From JAKZRT01 sp965247915 (lineage in GTDB: Bacteria; Pseudomonadota; Alphaproteobacteria; Rhodobacterales; Rhodobacteraceae): DNA of 64,000 nucleotides. The stretch covers positions 682,001-746,000 of the forward strand of contig OZ252048.1 in NCBI GenBank assembly GCA_965247915.1, in the 5' to 3' direction. The notes below the pieces were generated by a model. The model did not search any database, had not been told where the DNA came from, and saw only the letters and a program-made list of their open reading frames with translations. Below are positions 8,435 through 17,523 of the stretch, one piece after another. Numbering within the stretch: position 1 is the first letter of the stretch; each line of letters begins with the position of its first letter. The translations under genes were made by a program, and so were the position numbers.

Positions 8435-9385
8435 CTAGCGATATTCGCCAGAGTACTTTTCGACCAAGGTCAGGCCGTCTGCGGTCACAAAACCCGGGCC
8501 CGAGTTGATGTTGTTGCCCGGCAGCACGCCGTAACGGTCATAGTTGGTCAGGATCACAACCGGCAGATAGGCCTGCAGGAACGGCTGCTGGTCGATGCCC
8601 CAGTTGATGATACCGGCCTTGATGCCCTTGACGATTTCGTCGCCCAGATCAAACGTGCCGAAGTAGATGTCTCCGGCCATGCCGTTTTCGGCCAGCGCCA
8701 GCAACGTCGGATCGGCAGATGTCGGGCCAAGCGTCAGGATCGCGTCGGTGTCCGGGTTGGCGGAAAGATACGCCAAAACCCGGTTCTTGATTTCGGCAGG
8801 GTCCTGACCGCTGTCGATCGCCTGGCCGCCCAGTTCGACACCCAGACCATCGGCAAAGCCCTGGCAGCGCTCGGTCGAGGACGGGTTGGTGATATAGTGG
8901 TTCACGCACAGGAACGAGCTTACACCGTCGCCCTTGGCGCGCAGCCCGGCTGCATAACCGGCGTCATATTCAGGCTGGCCAACATACATCAACGCCCCAA
9001 CTGAACGGGCCTGTTCCGGCGTGCCGGAGTTCATGATGATGACGTTTATGCCCTGATCAACTGCATCCCGAATCGGGCCGCTGAGCACATCAAAGTCAGC
9101 CATTGTGGTGATGATGCCGTTCGGGCCCGAGGCCGCGGCTTGCTGGATGATGCGCGCCATGTCGGCCAGGTCGCCGGATGGCGGGTTGCGGTACTCAACT
9201 TCGACACCCATCTGGTCAGCGGCCAGCGCAAGGCCGTTCTTGATAGTGTTCCACCAGCTGTCGCTGTCCGGCGCGTGGCTGACCAAAACATACCTCTCAC
9301 CCTCGGCAGACGCCGTGCCGGCGACCATCAGCGGTGTCGCGGCGGCCACTGCGGCCAGCGCTAGTTTTTTCATTAGTGAAGTCAT
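8435..9385 (-). CDS. Periplasmic sugar/inositol-binding protein (CUT2, RbsB/IbpA-like)
   Basis: The 316-residue protein is a Peripla_BP_4-type periplasmic binding protein. It has a clear Sec signal peptide (MTSLMKKLALAAVAAATP, cleavage near ASA-E at about residue 24). The two-lobe pattern includes YVLVSHAPDSDSWWN, GIITTMADFDVL, LTLGPTSADP and YFGTFDLGD. The start at 9385 follows GGGAGGG on the minus strand; a longer upstream frame has no support. It is the first gene of the transporter operon, divergent from the LacI-type regulator, with a palindromic operator in between. By context its ligand is myo-inositol or a related cyclitol. Confidence 0.86.
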   Translation of the reverse strand: MTSLMKKLALAAVAAATPLMVAGTASAEGERYVLVSHAPDSDSWWNTIKNGLALAADQMGVEVEYRNPPSGDLADMARIIQQAAASGPNGIITTMADFDVLSGPIRDAVDQGINVIIMNSGTPEQARSVGALMYVGQPEYDAGYAAGLRAKGDGVSSFLCVNHYITNPSSTERCQGFADGLGVELGGQAIDSGQDPAEIKNRVLAYLSANPDTDAILTLGPTSADPTLLALAENGMAGDIYFGTFDLGDEIVKGIKAGIINWGIDQQPFLQAYLPVVILTNYDRYGVLPGNNINSGPGFVTADGLTLVEKYSGEYR

Positions 9386-9472
9386 GTTTTCCCTCCCAGG
9401 TTTCACCTTTTTCGTGGCGAAAAACGGTTGTTTTCCGTCTTTCCGACTCGAACTAAAGCACATTCAAATCAT

Positions 9473-9492
9473 TTTTGCAACCGGTTGCAAAA
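9473..9492. promoter_or_regulatory. Palindromic LacI-type operator, site 1
   Basis: The perfect 20-bp palindrome TTTTGCAACCGGTTGCAAAA lies between the divergent binding-protein gene (start 9385) and the LacI-type regulator gene (start 9573). An 18-bp match recurs at 12897-12914 in the iolE/iolD divergent promoter. A central CG step within an even palindrome is typical of LacI/GalR operators. Its position suggests control of the transporter operon and autoregulation. Confidence 0.85.
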
Positions 9493-9572
9493 TGGAACGT
9501 TTGGTTTCATACTGCCATTGCATTTCAAACCGGCTAAAAGGACGCCCACAGAAAAAAGGGACCGACAGCTAC

Positions 9573-10589
9573 ATGGCCGTTACGTTGAAAGAGGTCGCGG
9601 TGCGGGCGAGGGTTTCGCGCTCGGCAGTGTCCAGAACTTTCACCGATGGCGCATCGGTTTCCGACAAGATGCGCCGACGGGTAGAGAAGGCCGCGCGCGA
9701 GCTGGGCTATAGCCCAAATGCGTTGGCCTCATCACTGACAACTGGCCGCACCAAGCTGATTGGCCTGGTTTCCAACAACTTTCATAACCCGATATTTCTT
9801 GAAGTGTTCGACCTTTTCACCCGTGGCCTGCAGGACAGGGGTCTGCGTCCATTGCTGGTGAACCTGACCGATGAAACCGATCCGGAAAACTCGGTCCGCA
9901 TGTTGCGGCAGTATTCCGTCGATGGTGCTGTCGTGGCCTCATCGACGTTGCCACCGGAGTTCGCGCAGGCCTTTCGTAACGCGGGCGTCCCCGTCGTACA
10001 CTCATTCGGTCGCTATTCTTCGGCTCCGCAGGTGCATGTTGTGGGCATCGACAACGTCGAATGTGGTCGCATGGCGGCCCGGACACTGATCGCGCGGGGA
10101 TACCAGCGCGTTGCGTTTCTTGGCGGACCAGAAAGTGCCACCTCTACGCAGGACCGATACTTGGGATTTACGTCAGAGATGTCCGAGCATCCGCGAATCA
10201 CCACGACATATTCATTTGCTGATGCCTATTCATTCGACGCCGGGCGGGAAGAGATGGCGCGCTTGCTGCAACACACCCCCGCCCAGGCTTATTTCTGCGG
10301 CGACGATGTTCTGTCCATCGGGGCGCTGTCGGCCATCGAGGACGGTGGTTTGTCGGTGCCCGATGACATTGGCCTGATTGGTCTGAACGACATGGAAATG
10401 GCGCGATGGGAAAACATCAACCTGACCACCATTCACCAGCCGATCCGCCAGATCGTCACCTCGTCGATTGAACTGATGGTGGCGATGCTGGACGAACCCG
10501 ACCGCTATCCCGAGGCCCGCATTTTCCCGTGCTCGGTGGTGGAACGCGGCACATTGAAGACATTGAACGCCGTGTCCCCAGCCGATTGA
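9573..10589 (+). CDS. LacI-family transcriptional regulator of the inositol regulon
   Basis: The 338-residue protein has an N-terminal LacI helix-turn-helix (VTLKEVAVRARVSRSAVSRT, residues 3-22) and hinge helix (NALASSL), followed by a Peripla_BP-like effector domain. I chose the ATG at 9573 because the helix-turn-helix starts immediately after it; a longer in-frame extension is not protein-like. The gene is divergent from the transporter operon and its own promoter region contains a perfect palindromic operator. The same palindrome between iolE and iolD makes it the likely local repressor of uptake and catabolism, induced by inositol or an intermediate. Inositol regulators in rhizobia are often RpiR-type, so a LacI type here is notable. 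Confidence 0.87.
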   Translation: MAVTLKEVAVRARVSRSAVSRTFTDGASVSDKMRRRVEKAARELGYSPNALASSLTTGRTKLIGLVSNNFHNPIFLEVFDLFTRGLQDRGLRPLLVNLTDETDPENSVRMLRQYSVDGAVVASSTLPPEFAQAFRNAGVPVVHSFGRYSSAPQVHVVGIDNVECGRMAARTLIARGYQRVAFLGGPESATSTQDRYLGFTSEMSEHPRITTTYSFADAYSFDAGREEMARLLQHTPAQAYFCGDDVLSIGALSAIEDGGLSVPDDIGLIGLNDMEMARWENINLTTIHQPIRQIVTSSIELMVAMLDEPDRYPEARIFPCSVVERGTLKTLNAVSPAD

Positions 10590-10634
10590 GAACTCTGCAG
10601 CAACCAAGCCGCCGCCCGGTTTCTCGCGGGTTCG

Positions 10635-11792
10635 TTATCGGAACATCGGCGGGCGGGCATCCACCCATTTCCCACCTGATCCCGCCGAGGCAACCGCCTG
10701 ATGCACCGCTGCCATCGAACGCAGACCATCTTCGGCGGTGGGATAATGCAGCGCCGCCGGATCGGCCGCGCGCCCGGTCTTGGCGGCGCCGATTACCTCG
10801 GCCAGATCAACGTAGACATTTGCCACGGCCAGCGGAAATCCCTCGGGCGCGCCAATAACCACCCGGCTAAGCCGCCGCGCACCATCACTGAGCCCGGCAT
10901 CGCCCTTTTCCATAATCTCGGTCCGCCCACCAAGCGGTTGCCAGAATAGTTGATTAGGTTGTTCCTGCGCCCAGCGCAGGCCACCACGTTCACCAAATAC
11001 CTGAATATCCAGCCCATGCTGGCGCCCGATCGCAACGGTCGATGTCCATAGCCGCCCGACGGTTCCGGCCTCGGTGCGATAATTGATCATGGCGTCATCC
11101 TCCAGCTCGCGTCCCGGCACGCAAGACGCGAAATCGGCCGACAATTTATCCACCTGTTCGCCGGTCACGAAACTGGCCAGATGCAGCGCGTGAATGCCGC
11201 AGTCAGCCATCTGGCCCGACACACCGGCCTGCGCCGGATCATAGCGCCAGCGCACGCGCGGGTTGTCCTGGTCGGCCGCGTCCGCGTGGTGCCCGTGGCT
11301 GAAATTTGTGATGACCACGCGGATCTTTCCAAGCTCGCCGCCGGCGATCATCGCCCGCATCTGGCGTACCATCGGATAGGCGCTGTAGCAGTAATTCACC
11401 GCGCAAACTTTGCCATTGGCGCGCGCGGTCCGCACGATGTCTTCACCCTCGTCGACGGTCATGGTCATCGGCTTTTCGCAAAACACGTTGAAGCCCGCCT
11501 TCAGGAACGCCTTGGTAATCTCGTAATGCGTGGCATTGGGCGTGGCCACCGTGACCAGATCGACGCGGTCGGCGCGTTGGGTTTCGCCCGCCAGCATTTC
11601 CTGCCAATTGCCATAGGCACGATCGGGCGCGATGCCCAGGTCCTGCGCATAGGCGCGCCCTTTGTCCGCGTTGTGGTCTAACGCGCCCGCTACAAAGGAA
11701 AAATTTCCGTCAGCTTGCGCGCCCAACCGGTGGGCAGGACCGATTTGACTGCCTTCACCGCCACCCACCATCCCCCAATTCAATTTTACCAT
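10635..11792 (-). CDS. Gfo/Idh/MocA-family NAD(P)-dependent dehydrogenase (inositol-associated)
   Basis: The 385-residue oxidoreductase has an N-terminal Rossmann fold (WGMVGGGEGSQIGPAHRLG) and the family signature CEKPMTMTVDEGE near residue 110. It ends in a C-terminal alpha/beta dimerisation domain. It is longer than IolG (329 residues) and lies immediately downstream of iolE on the same strand, separated by 13 bp, so it is in the iolE operon. Likely roles are oxidation of scyllo-inositol or another inositol isomer or derivative. The ATG at 11792 is preferred; a TTG start inside iolE would add 12 residues. Confidence 0.78.
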   Translation of the reverse strand: MVKLNWGMVGGGEGSQIGPAHRLGAQADGNFSFVAGALDHNADKGRAYAQDLGIAPDRAYGNWQEMLAGETQRADRVDLVTVATPNATHYEITKAFLKAGFNVFCEKPMTMTVDEGEDIVRTARANGKVCAVNYCYSAYPMVRQMRAMIAGGELGKIRVVITNFSHGHHADAADQDNPRVRWRYDPAQAGVSGQMADCGIHALHLASFVTGEQVDKLSADFASCVPGRELEDDAMINYRTEAGTVGRLWTSTVAIGRQHGLDIQVFGERGGLRWAQEQPNQLFWQPLGGRTEIMEKGDAGLSDGARRLSRVVIGAPEGFPLAVANVYVDLAEVIGAAKTGRAADPAALHYPTAEDGLRSMAAVHQAVASAGSGGKWVDARPPMFR

Positions 11793-11805
11793 GGCCGCGG
11801 CCTTT

Positions 11806-12699
11806 TTAGTCAAATCCGATGGAGTCAAGGTATTTCCGATTTATGCGCGCATTGCCAGCCGGGTCAGCGTCCAGCGTCGGATCACAATCCTGCTCGACGG
11901 TGCACCAGCCTTCAAACCCTGCATCCAGCAGCACCTTACGAATGGCTGGGAAATCGACATCGCCGTCGCCCAGATTGCAGAATATGCCTTGCCCGCAGGC
12001 GTCATAGAAACCGGTGCCCTTGCCAATGACGTCGGCCTTCACAGCAGGATCAATGTCTTTGAAGTGCATATACGAAATGCGGCCCATATGGAGTTTCATG
12101 AAGGCCACGGGGTCAAAACCCGCGTAGGAATGATGGCCGGTGTCAAAGCAGATTTTCAGAATGCTTTCATCCACTTCGTCCAGAAGGCGTTCAAGCTCTG
12201 GCTCGAAATCCATGAACCCTGCCGCGTGGGCGTGGATGCCCACGGTCAGGCCGTATTCACCGGCCCCGATCCGCGCGCTTTCGGCCAGCCTGCCGCGAAA
12301 AGCGGTCCATTCGGCCTTGTCCATTTGCTCGGCCTGATCGGCGCGCCCGGCGGTCGCGGCGCGGCGCTCGGACATGCTGTCAATCAGCACCAGATGCTGC
12401 GCGCCGTTCGCCGCCAGCGCCTTGCAGGTGCGGTGCGTACCGTCCAGCACATTGTCCCATTGATCCGGGTCATGATAGGCGCGGAATACCACCCCGCCGA
12501 TCAGTTCCAGATCGCTCTCGGCCAAGGCATCTGCCAGAACTGCAGGGTCTTCGGGCATATATCCCACCGGGCCCAGTTCTATGCCTTTGTAACCGGCCCC
12601 GGCGCATTCCTTCAGAACTTGCCGCCACGGCGGATTGCGCGGATCGTCGGGAAATTCCACCCCCCACGAACACGGCGCGTTGCCAATCTTGATCGTCAC
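11806..12699 (-). CDS. iolE: Inosose dehydratase (IolE)
   Basis: The 297-residue protein dehydrates 2-keto-myo-inositol (inosose) to 3D-trihydroxycyclohexane-1,2-dione, the second step of inositol breakdown. It belongs to the xylose-isomerase-like TIM-barrel family. Visible features are the IolE N-terminus (IGNAPCSWGVEFPDDP), GYKGIELGPVGYMP, metal-ligand segments FDTGHHSYAG and MHFKDID, and the C-terminal VEQDCDP. The gene starts the minus-strand unit iolE-dehydrogenase and is divergent from iolD, with an operator palindrome at 12897-12914 between them. Confidence 0.95.
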   Translation of the reverse strand: MTIKIGNAPCSWGVEFPDDPRNPPWRQVLKECAGAGYKGIELGPVGYMPEDPAVLADALAESDLELIGGVVFRAYHDPDQWDNVLDGTHRTCKALAANGAQHLVLIDSMSERRAATAGRADQAEQMDKAEWTAFRGRLAESARIGAGEYGLTVGIHAHAAGFMDFEPELERLLDEVDESILKICFDTGHHSYAGFDPVAFMKLHMGRISYMHFKDIDPAVKADVIGKGTGFYDACGQGIFCNLGDGDVDFPAIRKVLLDAGFEGWCTVEQDCDPTLDADPAGNARINRKYLDSIGFD

Positions 12700-12896
12700 T
12701 TTTTCGGGCCTTTCGAGTGCTCAGAATGTTTCGATGTCTCGCCATTGCCCTTGGCGCCATGACACCCTGGCAGCGGCGATTGCGCGGTTAACCACCAGCC
12801 GACATGGCACCTGCATGGGTCTTGCCTGTGCGCCCGCCGCCGAGGATGCCAATACCCATATCCGCCACCGCCACAGGGCTCCATATTGAAATTCAG

Positions 12897-12914
12897 TTTG
12901 CAACCGGTTGCAAA
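12897..12914. promoter_or_regulatory. Palindromic LacI-type operator, site 2
   Basis: The perfect 18-bp palindrome TTTGCAACCGGTTGCAAA lies in the roughly 290-bp region between divergent iolE (start 12699) and iolD (start 12992). It is identical to the core of the site at 9473-9492. It sits about 78 bp before iolD and about 198 bp before iolE, so it is best placed to repress iolDCBJG and possibly iolE. Confidence 0.85.
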
Positions 12915-12991
12915 ACTTGTATCTTGAGAATCGAAATCTCGCAAGCTGCATTCGGCATACCGCCGGAATTTCCGCAAGGTTTGGCGCCGTT

Positions 12992-14863
12992 ATGACGACA
13001 ACAACCGATACCATCACGTTGACGACGGCTCAGGCTATAATCCGTTGGCTTGCCAACCAGTTCATCGAGGTGGACGGCGAAGAATTGCGGCTGTGCGGCG
13101 GCGGCTTCGGCATATTCGGACACGGCAATGTCACCTGTTTGGGTGAAGCTCTGTACGGCGTTGAAAAAGAGCTTCCGCTTTATCGCGGGCAAAACGAACA
13201 AGGCATGGGATTCGCCGCGGCCGGATATGCCAAGCAATGGCTGCGCCAGCGGTTCATGTTCTGCACCGCATCTGCCGGGCCGGGCACGTCAAACCTGCTG
13301 ACGTCGGCGGCCCTTGCCCATGCCAACCGCCTGCCAATACTGCTTTTGTGCGGTGATACCTTCATCACCCGCCTGCCCGACCCGGTGTTGCAGCAAATGG
13401 AAAATTTCAACGATCCGACCGCTGGCGTGAACGACGCTTTCAAGCCGGTCGTTCGCTACTGGGATCGCATCACGCATCCAGCCCAGGTGCTCCAATCATT
13501 GCCCGCGGCAATCGCAACCATGCTGGACCCGGCCGATTGCGGTCCGGCGTTTTTGGGTTTGCCGCAGGACGTGCAGGGCTGGACTTATGATTACCCGACT
13601 GTGTTCTTTGAAAAGAAAGTGCATCGCATCCGCCGTGTTACACCTGATGCAGACGAGGTGGCCGACGCGGCCGCGCTGCTGGCCGGGGCCGAGCGCCCGA
13701 TAATCATCGCCGGTGGTGGCGTCCAGTATTCGCGCGCCGTCGCCGAACTGGCGGATTTTGCAGAAACGCACCAGATCCCGGTGGTCGAAACCATTGCCGG
13801 GCGCGCCAACCTGCTGGCCACACACCGGCTGAACATCGGACCGATTGGTGTCACCGGATCAGACAGTGCCAACGCGATTGCCGAACGCGCCGACGTGATC
13901 GTTGCGGTGGGCACACGCCTGCAGGATTTCACCACCGGATCGTGGACCGCATTTTCCAAAGACGCGCGCTTTATCTCGATCAATGCCGCGCGCCATGACG
14001 CGGACAAGCATATGTCGCTGCCGGTCGTGGGCGATGCCAAATTGTCACTCGGCGCATTGGGCAGCGCGGTCAGCGCATACAAGGCACCCGGCGACTGGGT
14101 CAAGTTCGCGCAAGCCGAACGCCGCAAATGGGATGCTTATGTGGCCGGCAACGTATCCCACGGGAACCGTCCGAACTCCTACGCCCAGGCCATCGGCGTT
14201 GTGAACGATCTGTGCGACCGCCGCGACCGGGCCGTCGCCTCGGCGGGCGGATTGCCGGCCGAGGTCACCGCAAACTGGCGCACGCTGGATGTGGGCACTG
14301 TCGATGTAGAGTTCGGGTTTTCCTGCATGGGTTATGAAATTTCCGGCGCCTGGGGCGCACGGATTGCTCAGGCCGAGCGCGAGCCCGATCAGGATACCAT
14401 CGTATTTATCGGCGACGGCTCGTTCATGATGATGAATTCGGACATATATTCGTCCGTTCTCAGCCAGAAAAAACTGATCATACTGGTGCTCGACAACGGC
14501 GGTTTCGCGGTCATCAACAAGCTGCAGAACAACACCGGCAACGAAAGTTTCAACAACCTGCTGGCCGATTGCCCGACCATCCCCGAACCATTCGCCGTGG
14601 ATTTTGCGGCGCATGCCGCGGCACAGGGCGCGATTGCCGAAACCGTGGCGAACCCGGGCGAACTGGGTGCGGCGTTCAAGCGCGCCAAACAAAGCGACAA
14701 AACCTATGTGATTGTCATGAAGGTTGATCCATACGAAGGCTGGACGGCGCAAGGCCACACCTGGTGGGAGGTCGGCACGCCCCATGTCACCGAAAGCGAT
14801 CGCGTGCGCGAGGCACATATCGACTGGGAAGCCACCCGCGAGAAACAGCGAAAGGGTGTTTGA
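12992..14863 (+). CDS. iolD: 3D-(3,5/4)-trihydroxycyclohexane-1,2-dione acylhydrolase (IolD)
   Basis: This 623-residue thiamine-diphosphate enzyme opens the ring of the diketone made by IolE, giving 5-deoxy-glucuronate. Three TPP-family domains are visible: an N-terminal Pyr domain (RGQNEQGMGFAAAGYAKQ, with the catalytic Glu), a central domain with PIIIAGGGVQYSRA, and a C-terminal PP domain with IVFIGDGSFMMMNSDI and VLDNGGFAVINKLQ for Mg-TPP binding. The ATG at 12992 is chosen because the conserved N-terminus starts there; an in-frame extension upstream would run through the operator. The stop overlaps the iolC start (TGATG), giving translational coupling. Confidence 0.95.
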   Translation: MTTTTDTITLTTAQAIIRWLANQFIEVDGEELRLCGGGFGIFGHGNVTCLGEALYGVEKELPLYRGQNEQGMGFAAAGYAKQWLRQRFMFCTASAGPGTSNLLTSAALAHANRLPILLLCGDTFITRLPDPVLQQMENFNDPTAGVNDAFKPVVRYWDRITHPAQVLQSLPAAIATMLDPADCGPAFLGLPQDVQGWTYDYPTVFFEKKVHRIRRVTPDADEVADAAALLAGAERPIIIAGGGVQYSRAVAELADFAETHQIPVVETIAGRANLLATHRLNIGPIGVTGSDSANAIAERADVIVAVGTRLQDFTTGSWTAFSKDARFISINAARHDADKHMSLPVVGDAKLSLGALGSAVSAYKAPGDWVKFAQAERRKWDAYVAGNVSHGNRPNSYAQAIGVVNDLCDRRDRAVASAGGLPAEVTANWRTLDVGTVDVEFGFSCMGYEISGAWGARIAQAEREPDQDTIVFIGDGSFMMMNSDIYSSVLSQKKLIILVLDNGGFAVINKLQNNTGNESFNNLLADCPTIPEPFAVDFAAHAAAQGAIAETVANPGELGAAFKRAKQSDKTYVIVMKVDPYEGWTAQGHTWWEVGTPHVTESDRVREAHIDWEATREKQRKGV

Positions 14864-15840
14864 TGGTTCTGGACGGCATCGCCAAGCGCAACTTTCTGGT
14901 GATCGGGCGGGTGGGAATGGACCTGTCGCCCGAACCGCCGGGAACGCGCACAGCGGACGCCGCACAAATGATGGTTGCCATGGGTGGAAGCAGCGCCAAC
15001 ATTGCTGCGGGTTTGGTGAAATTCGGCTGCAAAGCGGCGCTGGTTACGTCGGTTTCCGATGACGCGGTCGGCTGGTACTGTCTAAACCAATTGGACCATT
15101 ACGGTGTGGACAAAACACACGTCAAAAGCGTTCGCGGCGAAGAGCGCACCTCGCTGGCTGTCTACGAATCCCGCGTCGAGGACCATCAGAGCGTCATCTA
15201 CCGCAACAATGCCGCCGATTTCCGGATGTCGGTCGGCGATGTCGAGACCGTAGATTACAGTGCCTACGGCGCGCTGATCGCGGCGGGCACGGTGTTTGCC
15301 GCCGAGCCGTCGCGCTCTGCCGCATTCCGCGCCTTTGAACTGGCCCGCGCCGCTGGGCTGTCGATCATATTCGACGTGGATTACCGCCCCTATTCCTGGC
15401 CGTCGCCGCAGGTCGCCGAAGACGTCCTGTGGCGCGCCGGTGCCTTGTCAGACGTGATCGTCGGCAATGCCGAAGAATTTGGCTTTATGGCGGGCGATTT
15501 TTCAAAGGGCCTGGACAAGGCCCGCGATCTGGCCGGCACCACCGCCAACATCGTGGTCTACAAAAAGGGTCCGCAGGGCGCGGTGACGCTCGCCAATGGG
15601 CAAGAGGTGAGCACCGGTATTTATCCGGTCACCGCCCTGAAGCCCACCGGCGCAGGCGACAGTTTCATGGCCGGTTTTCTGGCCGGTCTGTCCGAAGGTC
15701 GCCCGATGCAAGAGGCCGTCATGCGTGGATCGGCCTGTGCGTCGATTGTTGTGGCCAAACCCGGCTGCGCCCCTGCCATGCCCGATACGACCGAGCTCGA
15801 GGCCTTTTTGGCCACGCATCCCGGTCCCACGCGCAGCTGA
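14863..15840 (+). CDS. iolC: 5-dehydro-2-deoxygluconokinase (IolC)
   Basis: The 325-residue PfkB/ribokinase-family enzyme phosphorylates 5-dehydro-2-deoxy-gluconate. Features are the N-terminal glycine motif VAMGGSSANIAAGLVKFG, the IFDVDYRPYSW segment, and the C-terminal ATP/anion-hole signature PTGAGDSFMAGFLAGL with the catalytic Asp. It starts one base inside the iolD stop and is followed after 12 bp by iolB. It is the fourth step of the pathway. Some rhizobial IolC proteins are fused to a C-terminal domain of about 300 residues; this one is the short, kinase-only form. Confidence 0.93.
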   Translation: MVLDGIAKRNFLVIGRVGMDLSPEPPGTRTADAAQMMVAMGGSSANIAAGLVKFGCKAALVTSVSDDAVGWYCLNQLDHYGVDKTHVKSVRGEERTSLAVYESRVEDHQSVIYRNNAADFRMSVGDVETVDYSAYGALIAAGTVFAAEPSRSAAFRAFELARAAGLSIIFDVDYRPYSWPSPQVAEDVLWRAGALSDVIVGNAEEFGFMAGDFSKGLDKARDLAGTTANIVVYKKGPQGAVTLANGQEVSTGIYPVTALKPTGAGDSFMAGFLAGLSEGRPMQEAVMRGSACASIVVAKPGCAPAMPDTTELEAFLATHPGPTRS

Positions 15841-15852
15841 GAGGATACGCCC

Positions 15853-16695
15853 ATGCACATCGCCCCTTTCGACAACAACAACAAACCTATTGTCGACGTG
15901 GACAACGAAAAGGTGCCGCTGAATTATTTTAACATCGTCAAACTGCGGAAGGGCGAGGCGTTTGAATATCAGGTGCCGGGCTACGAGACATGCGTCGTGC
16001 CCGCCACCGGCACCGTCGATGTCGATGTCGAGGGCGTTAGCTTTGCTGCATTGGGCAATCGTTCTGTTGATGTCTGGGACGGCGAGCCCGAAGGCGTCTA
16101 TGTTCCGGTTGGCGCCAAAGTGACAATCGCCGGCGTTTCCGATGAAAGCGAAACTTTCATTGCAGGCGCGAAATACGACCACGTGCTTGATCCGTTTGAC
16201 GTGCGTGCGGATGGAATTGACAAAGTTCAATACGGCTCGGACGACACCAAGACGCACCGCAAGATCAAGCATATTCTGGGCCAGAAACAGCACGGACAAG
16301 TTGGGCGACTGCTGGTGAGTGAGTTGTATACCGTAGGCCAAGGCGGCTGGTCGGGGTTCCCAAGCCATAAACACGACACCGATAGCCTGCCCGTTGAGAC
16401 CCGCCATGACGAGACCTATAACTTCCGCTTCCGCCCTAACTATGGCTCGGGCCTTCAGATGTTGCAGCGCGAAGATAATGAACCGGGCGATGCCTATCAC
16501 ATCATGGATGGCTCGACGATATGCCTGGACAAAGGATTTCACCCCTGCGCGGTTTTGCCAGGCTACGAGATGTATTATTTCACCATCCTTGGTGGGCTCA
16601 GCCAGCGCTCGTTGGTGCAGAATTTTCAGCCCACCCACGCGGCCCAGCTGGAAACCATTCCCGGCATCAAAGACATGATCGCAAAGTTCAAATGA
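15853..16695 (+). CDS. iolB: 5-deoxy-glucuronate isomerase (IolB)
   Basis: The 280-residue cupin-fold isomerase converts 5-deoxy-glucuronate to 5-dehydro-2-deoxy-gluconate. The metal-binding cupin motif is visible in WSGFPSHKHDTDSLP and RHDETYNFRF near residues 170-200, and the C-terminal half contains the second barrel strand pattern (HPCAVLPGYEMYYFTILGG). A GAGGAT sequence just upstream is a good ribosome-binding site. The stop overlaps the next start (ATGA). Confidence 0.94.
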   Translation: MHIAPFDNNNKPIVDVDNEKVPLNYFNIVKLRKGEAFEYQVPGYETCVVPATGTVDVDVEGVSFAALGNRSVDVWDGEPEGVYVPVGAKVTIAGVSDESETFIAGAKYDHVLDPFDVRADGIDKVQYGSDDTKTHRKIKHILGQKQHGQVGRLLVSELYTVGQGGWSGFPSHKHDTDSLPVETRHDETYNFRFRPNYGSGLQMLQREDNEPGDAYHIMDGSTICLDKGFHPCAVLPGYEMYYFTILGGLSQRSLVQNFQPTHAAQLETIPGIKDMIAKFK

Positions 16696-17522
16696 CGCTT
16701 GCTACACTGTCTGACGTGCTTCAGCCGGCGCTGAAACAGGGCTATGCGGTGGCCGGACTGGTGACGCTCGGCTGGGAAGAAATGCGCGCCTATGTGGCCG
16801 CCGCCGAGGCCGAAGACGTACCGCTCATTTTGCAGGCCGGGCCGTCGTGCCGCGCACACACTCCCTTGCCGGTGCTGGGCAATATGTTCCGCCACCTGGC
16901 CGAAGGCGCATCTGTGCCCATGGTGGCGCATCTGGACCATGGTTACACGGGCGAAGAGTGCCGAATCGCGATCGACAGCGGATTTACCTCGGTTATGTTC
17001 GACGGCTCGCGCGTGCCATTGGCAGAGAACATCGAAAACACCGCAGCAATCGTCGACATGGCGCACGTGGCGGGCGTGTCCTGCGAAGGTGAAATCGGCT
17101 TTGTCGGCTATTCCGGCGGCGAAGGCTCGGCCGGGACCGACCCGGACGAAGCCGCGCGTTTTGCCCGCGAAACCGGTGTGGACGCCATGGCGATATCCGT
17201 CGGCAACGTCCATCTGCAACAGGACAAGGAAGGCGGGCTGGACGAGGCCCGCATTCGTGCAATCGAGGCCGTAACCGAGGTGCCGCTGGTCATCCATGGT
17301 GGCTCGGGCGTGCCCGTCGCGCAGCGCACAAAGCTGGCGCGCGGCTCAAAGATTTGCAAATTCAACATCGGAACCGAGTTACGGATGGCTTTTGGCGCGG
17401 CGCTGCGCGAGGCAGTGAACCGCGATCCGTCGCGCTTTGACCGAGTGACGATCCTAAGGGAAACGCATGATCCGGTCGTCGCCGCAGCGCGCCGCGTTTT
17501 GCAGGCATTCAAAGGGGCATGA
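16692..17522 (+). CDS. iolJ: 6-phospho-5-dehydro-2-deoxy-D-gluconate aldolase (IolJ, class II)
   Basis: The 276-residue class II aldolase splits the phosphorylated acid into dihydroxyacetone phosphate and malonate semialdehyde. The fructose-bisphosphate-aldolase class II pattern is clear: VAHLDHGYTGEE (zinc and catalytic residues), CEGEIGFVGYSGGEGS, SVGNVH, VIHGGSGV and KFNIGTELRMAF. The ATG at 16692 overlaps the iolB stop (ATGA). An upstream in-frame extension lies inside iolB and is rejected. Tagatose- or fructose-bisphosphate aldolase are the closest alternatives, but the operon context decides for IolJ. Confidence 0.9.
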   Translation: MTLATLSDVLQPALKQGYAVAGLVTLGWEEMRAYVAAAEAEDVPLILQAGPSCRAHTPLPVLGNMFRHLAEGASVPMVAHLDHGYTGEECRIAIDSGFTSVMFDGSRVPLAENIENTAAIVDMAHVAGVSCEGEIGFVGYSGGEGSAGTDPDEAARFARETGVDAMAISVGNVHLQQDKEGGLDEARIRAIEAVTEVPLVIHGGSGVPVAQRTKLARGSKICKFNIGTELRMAFGAALREAVNRDPSRFDRVTILRETHDPVVAAARRVLQAFKGA

Positions 17523-17523
17523 T

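Noticed and set aside
9473..9492. Rho-independent terminator
   Set aside because: The palindrome has no loop or T-run, lies between divergent starts, and recurs in another divergent promoter, so an operator is the better reading.
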